A DNA stretch of 64,000 bases, taken from Cellvibrionaceae bacterium. Lineage in GTDB: Bacteria; Pseudomonadota; Gammaproteobacteria; Pseudomonadales; Cellvibrionaceae. The notes beneath the pieces were generated by a model. The model was not told where the DNA came from. It worked only from the letters and a program-made list of their open reading frames with translations, and searched no databases. Shown piece after piece: positions 1-9,849 of the stretch (its first letter is position 1; each line of letters begins with the position of its first letter). A program made the translations under genes and the position numbers. Location of the stretch: assembly GCA_024707385.1 (NCBI GenBank), contig JANPZW010000013.1, positions 567,465 through 631,464 on the forward strand. Direction: 5' to 3'.

Positions 1-1082
1 GTTGGATGGCACTGTTAACATCGGCGGATTTCAACATCACCTCAACCTGGGCGTGGATTGGCATCGCCAGGATCTGTTCCAGTCCTACACCGTGGAGAGC
101 CGCCGGCCGCTGCCATTTCAATCCTGGCCGGATTCGCAAAGTCCGCCGCTCAGTTATTTTGTCGAAGTGATTTTTGCCCCGCAGCGCCCGCTCGGCACGC
201 TGGAATTATTTGAATACCGCCAGGTGAGCGACGAGTACGGTTTTTATTTTCAGGACACCATCGACCTGACAGAAAAATTGAGCATCACCGGCGGCGCGCG
301 CTTCAGCCATATTCAAGTGGAGCGGGAAAATCTCAGCGACGAGCGGATGGAAGATTTTGAACCCGTACAAAAAATCCGTGTGCAATCGGGTTTGAATTAT
401 CAGCTGACCGCTGACATCCAGCTGTTTGGCAATTACGCCCAGGGCCTGCGTTCGAATCAATCCAAACGCGGTTTTGGCAACGCGGTGAGTGAACCGGAAT
501 TGTCCGATCAATGGGAACTCGGCATCAAAAGCTATTTTTTTCAGGGCCGCCTCGCCGCCGCTCTCGCTGGTTATCGCATCAACAAAACCAATATCTACAG
601 CCTGGATCCCGTGTCCATCGAGGGTTTTGCGCTGCAGGAATACGGCCAGAAAGTCTTGGGAATGGATCTCGATTTTACTTATGAACTTTCGCGCCGCACG
701 CAAATCATGGGCTCATTTTCCGCGCAGGAAAACGAAATCACCTACGGCCGTTACACGGGCAATATTCCCGCCGCCAGCACACCAAACACAGCGAGCCTTT
801 TCTGGCGCCACCAATTGAGCGACGCGCTGTCCGCCAATTTCGGCGCTCACTACGTCGGTCAGCGCTACGCCGATCACCGCAACGAATACAAAATCGATTC
901 GTTTTTTATCTGCGACGCCGGCGCGCAATACGAAAAAAAATATTGCGGGCGTGCCCACAGTGCTGCAGATCAAAGTGAAAAATTTATTGGATGCAGAATA
1001 TTATTCCGACGTGATTGCCGGCGTGCGGATGAATGAAGGCGAGCAACGGCAAATTATCGCCGGTATAAAAATCGCGTTTTGA
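1..1082 (+). pseudogene. TonB-dependent receptor, C-terminal part, with a frameshift near its end
   Basis: The window opens inside this gene, so plug and start are missing. What remains is beta-barrel sequence with alternating aromatic and polar strands and extracellular loops, as in TonB-dependent outer-membrane receptors that import siderophores, cobalamin or glycans. The open frame is broken at a run of eight A (933-940). It then continues out of frame to a stop at 1036. Removing one A restores a typical receptor end: NLLDAEYYSDVIAGVRM, then a last beta strand ending IAGIKIAF, with stop at 1080-1082. The terminal aromatic Phe needed for BAM-dependent insertion exists only in the corrected frame. 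The ligand cannot be told. Either a sequencing error or a real slippage mutation is possible. An imperfect hairpin with a T-run follows. Confidence 0.85.
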
Positions 1083-1193
1083 AATCACGCTGCAAAACCG
1101 GTTGAGGAGCAATCGAATCATTTGAGAGATTTGTCGCACTGATCACAGCGGCGCTCTATGTTAGGCTGCGCGGCACTGTTGACGACAGGCAGA

Positions 1194-1230
1194 TCGGCGG
1201 GACGGCGCAGTTTCCTCGCCGACCTTTTTT
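1194..1230 (+). terminator. Probable rho-independent terminator after the TonB receptor
   Basis: TCGGCG and CGCCGA arms flank a long loop and are followed by a run of six T. The position downstream of the receptor and upstream of the next start supports a terminator. The loop is long, so confidence is moderate. Confidence 0.5.
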
Positions 1231-1307
1231 GGCACAATCACACCGGCCGCCCGGCTCCTTCATTGAGGGCGGGCGGGCTACAGACACAAACCAAAAGCAG
1301 GTGGTGA

Positions 1308-2156
1308 ATGACTAATAACTCTCTATTCCGCCCTATTCTGCCGCTCGCCATTGCGCTCCTCTCGGGCTGCAACGGCGGCGACAATCCGCGCGGTGAAGAC
1401 CGCGAAGACTCCAAAGCCCCTTCCTATACCGTGACGGGTCAGCTGAACGATACCGGCATAGAGCTCTGCGCGGCGCCCGATACCAACCAGCAGCCCTGCC
1501 CGCAAAGCGCGCTTCCCGCTCAGGACGCGGAAACCGGCCGGGATCTGCAGGCGGCCAAAGGCTTGTTGACCAAGCAGGGCGGCGGTATTGCCGGGTTCGA
1601 CTGGACCAAGCTCGACACCAACGGCGACGTGATGCCCGTGCAGGACCAGGAGTGGAACAACGACGGCAATGAGGCGGAAGGCACCCGCTGGTCCTGTGTC
1701 CGCGACAATGTGACCGGTCTGACCTGGGAGATCCGCGAAAGCGATCCCGATCATCCCCGCTACTCCGGTCACGTCTTCCGCTGGTGGCTGGACGATGCCA
1801 AATTCAACGGCGGCTTCGCCGACATGAACAACTCCGGCCGCTGCAGCTTCGCCACCTGCGATCTGCAAACCTATGTCACTTGGGTCAACGCAACGGGCCT
1901 GTGCGGCGCTTCCGATTGGCGTATACCGTCGGTGGCGGAGCTGTCTTCCATCGCCGTGCTCTCCAAGGTGATGCCCGCCGTGGACACCTCCTATTTCCCA
2001 GACATCGAAATCACCCAGGTGCGCTTCTTTACCAATCAATCCCTGGCGCGGGACCCGTCCCGGGCCTGGTACGTCTATTTCACTGACGCCAGCGCCAGCT
2101 TCACCAACAAAGGTGATGCTTCACATGTGCGTCTGGTGCGAGGAGGTCAACCATGA
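1308..2156 (+). CDS. DUF1566 (Lcl C-terminal) lipoprotein
   Basis: The N-terminus is a lipoprotein signal: a hydrophobic stretch ending LLSGC, so Cys is about residue 21. The protein probably sits in the outer membrane or periplasm. The second half has the DUF1566/Lcl pattern: VTGLTWE, Cys-rich segments, ASDWRIPSVAEL and a closing VRLVRGGQP. This fold resembles the C-type-lectin-like domains of surface proteins; function is unknown. The stop overlaps the next gene's start (ATGA), so the two are translationally coupled. ATG at 1308 lies shortly after an AGGTGG-like ribosome site. Confidence 0.75.
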   Translation: MTNNSLFRPILPLAIALLSGCNGGDNPRGEDREDSKAPSYTVTGQLNDTGIELCAAPDTNQQPCPQSALPAQDAETGRDLQAAKGLLTKQGGGIAGFDWTKLDTNGDVMPVQDQEWNNDGNEAEGTRWSCVRDNVTGLTWEIRESDPDHPRYSGHVFRWWLDDAKFNGGFADMNNSGRCSFATCDLQTYVTWVNATGLCGASDWRIPSVAELSSIAVLSKVMPAVDTSYFPDIEITQVRFFTNQSLARDPSRAWYVYFTDASASFTNKGDASHVRLVRGGQP

Positions 2157-2680
2157 AATCGTTTTGTCAGCTGGTGGTAGCTTCCCTGTTGACCGCAACA
2201 GCGCTGGGCGCCGCGGCGGAGTGCAACCCGACCCTGCGCAATACCTTTGACGCCAGTGCGGTGACGGCGGAGAGCAACGGCGTGTTGGTGGACAGCAAAA
2301 CCGGCCTTATGTGGATGCGCTGCGCCCTGGGTTATCAGTGGCAGAGCGGCAATTGTGTGCGCGACGAGAGCCAGACTGCCGAATTTACCTGGCCGGACGC
2401 GTTGAAAGCGGCAGCCGAAGCCAAGGCTTTTGCCGGTTATCAGGACTGGCGCCTGCCCAACCGCAAAGAGCTGGCTTCCATCGTCGAAGCGGCCTGTCAC
2501 GACCCGGCCATCAATCTGACGCTGTTCCCCGCCACAGAAGCCAAAGGCTACTGGTCGTCTTCGCCGAACAATTTCGCCGAAGTGCTGGCCTGGGGGATCA
2601 ACTTCACGAACGGCGACCATATCAGCACCAGCAGAACCAACCTGTTCGGTGTGCGCTTGGTTCGCGAGGTGAAGCCCTGA
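2153..2680 (+). CDS. DUF1566 (Lcl C-terminal) secreted protein
   Basis: A short relative of the upstream gene, 175 residues. It has a signal peptide (cleavage probably after LGAAA, near residue 22) and one DUF1566 domain: KTGLMWMRC, QDWRLPNRKEL, YWSSSP and a final GVRLVREVKP. Such domains are thought to be extracellular and lectin-like; no substrate can be inferred. It starts inside the last codons of the preceding lipoprotein gene, so the pair is made together. A GC-rich hairpin follows. Confidence 0.75.
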   Translation: MKSFCQLVVASLLTATALGAAAECNPTLRNTFDASAVTAESNGVLVDSKTGLMWMRCALGYQWQSGNCVRDESQTAEFTWPDALKAAAEAKAFAGYQDWRLPNRKELASIVEAACHDPAINLTLFPATEAKGYWSSSPNNFAEVLAWGINFTNGDHISTSRTNLFGVRLVREVKP

Positions 2681-2693
2681 GTAAACCTCCCCA

Positions 2694-2721
2694 TCAGCCC
2701 GGTCGCTTGCGAGCGGGCTGA
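2694..2721 (+). terminator. Hairpin after the DUF1566 pair
   Basis: TCAGCCCG pairs with CGGGCTGA around an inner CGC/GCG stem, followed by a pyrimidine-rich tract. It lies between the DUF1566 stop and the sensor gene and is probably a terminator. Confidence 0.55.
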
Positions 2722-2820
2722 TTCCCTCCCTTTTCTTGATGCTCTTTTCTTGATGACCTGTTCGCCCGCCACTGATACCGGGCAATTGCCACCGCAAATT
2801 CCCGAAGCGGACTAGACTGA

Positions 2821-5800
2821 ATGCTGGGGCCAGCCCTGCATTCCTCTAACCATAAATGTTCCACAGGTTGCGTCAGCTTGAGACTATCCCGCCGGAGACC
2901 GCCCCCTTCCAGACCACCCGCTCACACCGGGGTTGCCGGCATAACGACGGCCCGCATTTGCGCGGGCGTGCTCTGGCTGTGCGCCTGGCTGGCAGCGACG
3001 GCGCTGGCGCAGGATTTCAATGTGCGTTTTGAAAGCGTCAAAACCCGCGACGGCATTACCCTGGGGTATATCGACGCCATCCTGCAGGACAGCACCGGTT
3101 TTATCTGGATGGGCGGCGAAAACGGCCTGGTGCGCTACGACGGCTATCAGTTCCGGGTCTACCGCAATCAGCCGGACGATCCGGCCAGCCTCAGCAACAA
3201 CACCATCTGGTCTCTTGCCGAGGACAGCCGCGGCGATCTGTGGATTGCCACCGAGGGCGGCGTCAACCGCTACAACCGCGAACAGGACAACTTCACCCGC
3301 TTTCAGCACAATGCCGAGGAGCCCCAAAGCCTCAGCCACGACACGGTGCGGGCGGTCAAAGTCACCCGTAACGGCCTCATCCTGACCGGCACTTTCGGCG
3401 GCGGCGCCGGCCTGTTGCATCCGGAACGGGGCTCTTTCATTCCCTTGCGCCGCGCCAGCGATCAACGGGACAGCCATATCTGGGCGGTGTTCGAGGATAT
3501 GGCGGGGCGCATCTGGGTCGGCACCGAGGGCGGCGGCGCGAGCAGCTTCGATCCGCAGAGCCGCAGCTTGATCCGTTATCACACCCAGGGCAGCGAGGGG
3601 CAGCGCATCGGCAGTGACACGGTGCGCGCCATCACCCAGGACAAGGCGGGCGATATCTGGCTGGGCACGGACGCAGGGGTCTACCGGTTGACCAATGGCG
3701 TGATCGGCGAGCACTGGAGCCACATTCCCGACCATATGGCCAGCCTTGGCAGCAACATAGTGTGGGACATCCACGAAGACCGTTTCGGTGATATATGGGT
3801 GGCCACCGACGGCGGCGGCCTCAACCTCCTGCGCCGCAACAGCCCGCTGGTGCGGCGCTTTCTCCACAACAGCCTCGATACCACCTCCATCAGCAGCAAT
3901 GTGGTGCGGCGGATTATGGAGGACAGAGCGGGCGACATCTGGACCGGCAACTTCCCCAGCGGCGCCAATGTCTTCCACCGCGCCTCCCAGTGGGTGACCA
4001 ATATCCGCCACGACCAGGACGCGCCGGGCAGCCTCAACAACCCTTCCGTCCTGTCCATGCTGGAGACCGACGACGGCTCCCTCTGGGTGGGCACCGACGG
4101 CGGCGGGGTGAACCGGATCAGACCGAACGGCAAGTTCACCTATCTGGTCAACGACGGAGCGGACGGCATCAGCGCCAACGCCGTGCTGGCTCTGGCCCAG
4201 GACCGCCAGGGGGAAATCTGGATCGGCACCTGGGGCGGCGGCGTCAACCGCTATAACCCGGCCACGGGCAAGATCAAACGCTACCCCTTCCTGCCCGAGG
4301 GCGAGGACTCACTCTCCCACCCGAACATCTGGGCGATCCTGGTGGATCAGGATGGCGACATTTGGTTCGGCACCGAGGGCGGCGGCCTCAACCGCTACAA
4401 CCGCGCAACGGACAATTTCGAGCGCATTCCCTACGGCAAGGCGGACAACCGCCACACCGTCGGCAGCATCATCTGGAGCCTGTTCCAGGATCACAGCGGC
4501 ATGATCTGGATCGGCAGCAACGCCGGCCTGAGCCGCCTCGACAAGACCAGCGGCGAATTCCGCCATTGGCAACATAACGAGCAGGACCCCCTGAGCCTCA
4601 GCAACAACACGGTGCTGGAGATTTTTGAGGATCGCCAGCAACAGCTGTGGGTTGGCACCCGCGCCGGCTTGAACTGGCTGCACCCCAACGGCACCACCTT
4701 CCGGGTGGTCCGCACTGACGACGGCCTGGCCAACGATGCCATCACCTCGATCCTGCAGGACGCCGAGGGCCTGCTCTGGCTCGGCACCAGCGACGGCCTG
4801 TCCAGCCTGGACCCGGCCACCTACGCCGTGCGCAACTACAACCAGGCCGACTGGGCGAGCGGCAAATTCAATTACGGCAGTGCCGTCAAACTGCGCAGCG
4901 GCGAGCTGGCGTTCGGCGGTATTCACGGCTTTGTCCGCTTTCTGCCGCAGAATCTGCAGCGCAATACCTTCAAACCGCCGGTGGTGCTCACGGACTTCCA
5001 GATCTTCAATCACTCCGCCGTGCCTGGTGCGGAGGGCTCGCCGTTGCACAAGGCCCTGGGTTCCACCCGACACATAGTGCTCGACCACAACCAGTCGGTG
5101 TTTTCCTTTGAATTTGCCGCCCTGAGTTATTACGGCTCCGAGAGCAATCGCTACGCCTACAAGCTGGAAGGTTTCGACCGCAACTGGAACGACATAGGCA
5201 CCGAGCGCAAAGCGACCTACACCAACCTCGGGGCGGGGGAATATTTCCTGCGCGTCAAAGCCGCCAACAACGACGGCGTCTGGAATGACACGGGCCTGGA
5301 AGTGCGCATCACCATCACGCCGGCGCCCTGGCACACCTGGTGGGCCTATCTGCTCTACACCCTCGTCGCGGCGCTGCTGATCCGGCATTACATCCGCGGG
5401 CAAAAACGCAAGATCGCCCAGGAGCGGGCGGTCAACGAGCGCCTGCTCCAGCTCGACAGACTGAAAGACGATTTCCTCGCCAATACCTCCCACGAATTGC
5501 GCACGCCGCTCAACGGCATCATCGGCCTGTCAGAGTCGCTGTTGGACGGCGCCGCCGGCGACCTCAATCCGCAGATCCGCCTGAATCTGCAGATGATCGC
5601 CGACAGCGGCCGGCGTCTCGACAACTTGGTGAATGACATTCTGGACTTCGCCCGCCTGAAGAACCGCCGCCTGCAGCTCGAGTTGAAGCCGGTGAAGCTG
5701 CGCCCGCTGGTGGACACAGTGCTGATCCTGAGCCGCCCGCTGGCGGGCAGAAAGGACCTGGACCTGAGCAACCAGGTGGACGCGCATCTGCCAGCGGTGC

Positions 5801-7900
5801 TGGCGGACGAAAACCGGCTGCAGCAGATCCTCTACAACTTGGTGGGCAATGCCATCAAATTCACCGACCATGGCTCGGTGGTGGTGACCGCGCGCCAAGA
5901 ACAAGGGCATATCTGGATCAGCGTGAGCGACACCGGCATTGGCATAGCGGCCGAACATTTCGACAAGATCTTCGCCTCCTTCGAGCAACTGGAGGGCCAC
6001 TCGGGCCGGCGCCACGGCGGCGCAGGGCTGGGGCTGGCGGTGGCCCGCCAACTGGTGGAACTGCAGGGCGGGGAAATTCGCGTCAGCTCCGAGCCCGGCC
6101 ACGGCTCCACCTTCTCCTTCAGCCTCGAGGGCACCGACGAAATCCCGCAGGAAGGCGTGCAACGCAATCCATTGCTGGAGCTCAGTCCGATTGCCGAGCT
6201 GGGCTACGGCGATGCGCAGGAAAAAAAGCGGCCAGTTCCCCAGCCCAGATCAGGTGCAGGAGAACAGCCGCTTCCGCCTGCTGCTGGTGGACGACGAAGT
6301 CACCAACCGCCAAGTGCTGTGCAATCACCTGTCGCTGCAGGGTTATCAATTAGTGGAAGCGGAGAGCGGTCCGCAGGCGTTGGAATTCCTGCATCAACAG
6401 GGGCCGTTCGATCTGGTGCTGCTCGACATCATGATGCCGCGCATGAGCGGTTACGAAGTCTGTGCGCGCATCCGCAAGGAATTCCCGGTCAACGAACTGC
6501 CGGTGATTTTCCTCTCCGCCAAGAATCTGATCGCCGATCTGATGGACGGATTTGAGGTGGGCGCCAACGATTTCCTCACCAAACCCATCGCCAAAGGCGA
6601 GCTGGTGTCGCGGGTGCGCACTCATTTGCAGTTACTCGATGTGCGCCGCCATCTGGAGGAAAAAGTCAAAGAGCGCACCCAGGAAGTGGAACAGGCCAAC
6701 CAGGTGCTGCAGACCCTCGACGGCATAGTGGCGACCATCAACCAGGAGGTGATTCTCGAGCGCCTGCTGGACGTTCTCCTGCGCGAAGCCATGCATCTGT
6801 TCAGCCACGCCGAACGCGCCATCTACTGGTCGCTCAACAGTCAGACCGGCGACTTTGAGGCCATAGCCGCAGAGGGGTATCCGCCATCCCTGCTGCCTGC
6901 GCTGACCATGGACAAGAACACGCTGCTGGCGCGCTATTGCAACAACGGCCAGCGCCTCGACAAGGACATCCACCTGCTGAAACCGAACGCTCTCGATCGA
7001 GTGCCGCTGCTGCCCGGCCTGCCCATGGCGCGCGCGGAACTGGCCCTGGCGATCAGCTTTGACGACGGCGTTATAGGCGTGCTCTGCCTGCACAACCTGT
7101 CATCCCAGAACGCCTTCGACCAGCTGGACAAGCTCACCATCAGCCGCTTCCACTCCCATATCCGCTCGGCCCTGCTGAAGGCGCGGCTGATGGAAGCCCT
7201 GAAAGCGCAGAACGAGCGACTGGAGGACGCCAGCCTGAGCGACCCGCTGACCGGCCTGCGCAACCGGCGCTATCTGCTGAAATATCTGGATTCCGATGTC
7301 GCCCTGACCCTGCGCTCCCACCGCGGCCGGACGCCGGACGAGCCGCCACCGCCCAACTCCGATCTGCTGTTCTTCATGCTGGAGATCGACCGCCTCGCGG
7401 AGATCAACGACACCTACGGCAGCGCCGCCGGTGACCGGGTGCTGGTGCAGATAAAACAAGTCATGGGGCAGGTGTTCCGCGAATCCGACTTCCTGGTGCG
7501 CTGGAGCGGCGACGAGTTTTTAATCGTGGCCCGCTTCAGCAACCGCCGGGCCGCTCCCCTTATGGTCGAGCGCCTGTATCACGCGGTCAGCCAGCACAGG
7601 TTCGACCTGGGCAACGGCGAGACCATCCACCGCTCCTGCTCCATCGGCTTTGCCAGTTTCCCCTATCTGCTCAGCGACCCGCTGGCGTTCAGCTGGAACC
7701 AGGTGGTGGACATCGCCAGCCTGTGTCTCTACGCCGCCAAACGCAGCCAGCGCGACTGTTGGGTGGGTGTGGAGGCAAATGCAACCAGCGAAAGTCAGCT
7801 GACCCATCAAGCCATCACCACCCGAACGCAACAATTGATCAGCGAACGCAAGCTGCTCCTGCACACGTCCATAGGGCCGGATCGACCACTGCACTGGTAA
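2821..7900 (+). pseudogene. Propeller hybrid histidine kinase with REC, GAF and GGDEF outputs, split by one frameshift
   Basis: Read with one base removed, this is a single protein of about 1,692 residues. A signal anchor (ending near residue 63) precedes 13-14 reg_prop blades (IWxGT-GG-NRY, about 80-720), a Y_Y_Y domain (about 770-840) and a membrane segment (WWAYLLYTLVAALLI). Then come HisKA (SHELRTPLNG, His about 891), HATPase_c (GGAGLGLAVARQL), REC (VLLDIMMP, Asp about 1200), a GAF-like region and a diguanylate cyclase domain with SGDEF (about 1561) and an RESD inhibitory site five residues upstream. Such sensors usually bind oligosaccharides in the periplasm. The kinase frame runs past A7 (6221-6227) to 6555; the REC-GGDEF half is open from 6191 in the next frame. 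Removing one A joins them. A real split would separate kinase from receiver and cyclase. Confidence 0.85.
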
Positions 7901-8107
7901 GAGAACCGGTGCGGGGGCTTACGCGTAACAATCGGCGTTGCGCCTTGTCTATCACCTATCATGGCGTGCTTATAGCTCGCCCGGCTCTGTGGCTTCCTGA
8001 ACTGCGGCTTCCCTGAACTGCAGCTCGGCCTGAACCATGGCTCCACCCGAAGAAGGTTTACGACAATCCCACCCTATTTCCTGGCTCCCAATCGCCCGAG
8101 GTGACTT

Positions 8108-9105
8108 ATGCTGATCCGCCGGCCCTCCGATATTCCCTCCTCCGAAATCACCCCCGAATCCATCTACCGCAACCGGCGGGAATTTATGCGCGATGCCGCC
8201 ATAGGGCTCACCGCCCTCGGCCTGAGTGGCACGGCCGTGGCGGTGCCGAGCCAGATCGCCGAGGCGGAGGTGGCCGGTCCCGCGTGGCTCAAGACGCAGA
8301 TCGCCAGCGCCGCGCCCGGCAAAGCTGACGGTGGTGAGAGCCTCACGCCTTATCAACACGTCACCGGCTACAACAACTTCTACGAATTCGGTTACGACAA
8401 AACCGATCCAGCAGACAAAGCCGGCCAGCTGAAAGTGGACCCGTGGAAAGTAGAGATCGCTGGCGAGGTGAACAAACCCGGCACCGTCAATCTGGAAGAT
8501 CTACTCAAAGGTATGGCATTGGAGGAGCGCATCTACCGCCTGCGTTGCGTGGAGCCTGGTCCATGGTGATTCCCTGGATCGGCTTTCCGCTGGCGGAACT
8601 ATTGAAACGCTTCGAACCCACCGGCAAAGCCAAATACGTCGCCTTCACCACCCTGGAGCGACCCGCGGAAATGCCGGCGCAGAAAAGCCGCCTCAGCACA
8701 ATCCAATGGCCCTACCGCGAAGGCCTGCGCCTGGATGAAGCCATGCACCCGCTGACGCTGATGGCCGTCGGCCTGTACGGCAAAATTCTACCCAACCAGA
8801 ACGGCGCGCCCCTGCGCTTGGTGGTGCCGTGGAAATACGGCTTCAAGAGCATTAAATCCATCGTCAAAATCGAGCTGACCGAACACCAGCCCTACACCAG
8901 CTGGAGCGCCATGGCGCCGGAGGAATACGGCTTCTACGCCAACGTAAATCCCCAGGTGGACCATCCGCGCTGGAGCCAGGCCCAGGAGCGCCGCCTGCCC
9001 AGCGGCTTGTTGCGCCCCAACGTGATTCCCACGCAGATGTTCAACGGCTACGCTCAGCAAGTGGCGGGCCTGTACAGCGGCATGGATCTGCGCAAACTCT
9101 ACTGA
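8108..9105 (+). pseudogene. msrP: Protein-methionine-sulfoxide reductase catalytic subunit MsrP (YedY), frameshifted
   Basis: MsrP is a periplasmic molybdopterin enzyme that repairs oxidised methionine in envelope proteins, with electrons from MsrQ. The start carries a Tat signal (NRREFMRDAAIG). The frame contains the molybdenum-ligating cysteine in YRLRCVE (Cys 147) but stops at 8569. A second frame, open to 9105, resumes with [16 protein letters not shown]. Adding one G at about 8554/8555 (GAGCC to GAGGCC) gives the family sequence [12 protein letters not shown] and a 332-residue protein of normal length. The break falls just after the metal cysteine, so a true mutation would abolish activity. 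The stop is one base before msrQ. Confidence 0.88.
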
Positions 9106-9106
9106 T

Positions 9107-9718
9107 ATGCCTGTCCTCTGGCGTCGCCTGCTGATCTTTCTGCTCTCCTGCCTGCCGCTCGTCTGGCTCGTGTGGGCGACCCTGGCGGAAAGGCTCGGCG
9201 CCGACCCGGCCAAAACCCTGGTCCTGGAAACCGGCCACTACACGTTTTATTTCCTCCTGCTCACCCTCGCCATCACGCCCCTGCGGCGGTTGGTGAAATT
9301 CCGCTATTTCCACTTTCGCTGGCTGCAACCACACAGGCGCATGCTGGGACTGTTCACCCTGTTTTATGCGCTGGCCCACGTAGCGGCCTATCTGATTTTT
9401 ATTTTGGGATTGGATTTTTCGTTATTCGCCGCTGAACTGGTTAAACGCCCCTACATACTTTTCACCCTGCCGGCACTCGCACTGCTCATCGCCCTCGGCA
9501 TCACCTCCACCCAGAGCATGATGCGCAGACTGGGAAAAAACTGGCGCCGCCTGCACAGCAGTATTTATTTAATTGCCGTGCTCGCCTGGCTGCATGTGTT
9601 TCTGCAAGTGCGCTCGAGTTATACGGATGCGGTGTTTTTTGGTGTGATGGTGGCGGTATTGCTGGGTGTTCGGATTTATTGGAAAGTGTTTGGCCGGCGC
9701 GCCAAAGCGGCCAATTAA
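9107..9718 (+). CDS. msrQ: MsrQ heme-binding membrane subunit (YedZ)
   Basis: 203 residues with about six membrane segments and conserved histidines, including HYTFYF, QPHRRMLG, ALAHVAAY and LHSSIYLIAVLAWLHVF. This matches the ferric-reductase-like cytochrome b MsrQ. It passes quinol or flavin-derived electrons through the inner membrane to periplasmic MsrP. It begins one base after the msrP stop, so it is translationally coupled. The frame is intact, which argues that the upstream msrP break is recent or an error. Confidence 0.92.
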   Translation: MPVLWRRLLIFLLSCLPLVWLVWATLAERLGADPAKTLVLETGHYTFYFLLLTLAITPLRRLVKFRYFHFRWLQPHRRMLGLFTLFYALAHVAAYLIFILGLDFSLFAAELVKRPYILFTLPALALLIALGITSTQSMMRRLGKNWRRLHSSIYLIAVLAWLHVFLQVRSSYTDAVFFGVMVAVLLGVRIYWKVFGRRAKAAN

Positions 9719-9808
9719 AAGCGCTTTTCACCCGATCAATAAATTAAGAAATCAAAAATAAAAGACGGGATGGGAGGCAAAGAACGGAAAGGCATCGAGA
9801 GCGGAAAA

Positions 9809-9835
9809 GTCTTACCGGCAGAGCACCGGTAAGAC
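9809..9835 (-). terminator. Terminator hairpin of the RCC1-like lipoprotein gene
   Basis: A perfect 10-bp stem (GTCTTACCGG/CCGGTAAGAC) with a 7-base loop lies just past the stop of the minus-strand gene. It is followed on that strand by a short T-run. Confidence 0.75.
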
Positions 9836-9849
9836 GCGCGCAAAACTTA

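Noticed and set aside
8443..8571. Separate gene starting at 8443 for the second half of msrP
   Set aside because: The residues before WSMVIPW are low-quality shadow sequence; the family match begins only after the frameshift point, so it is one broken gene.
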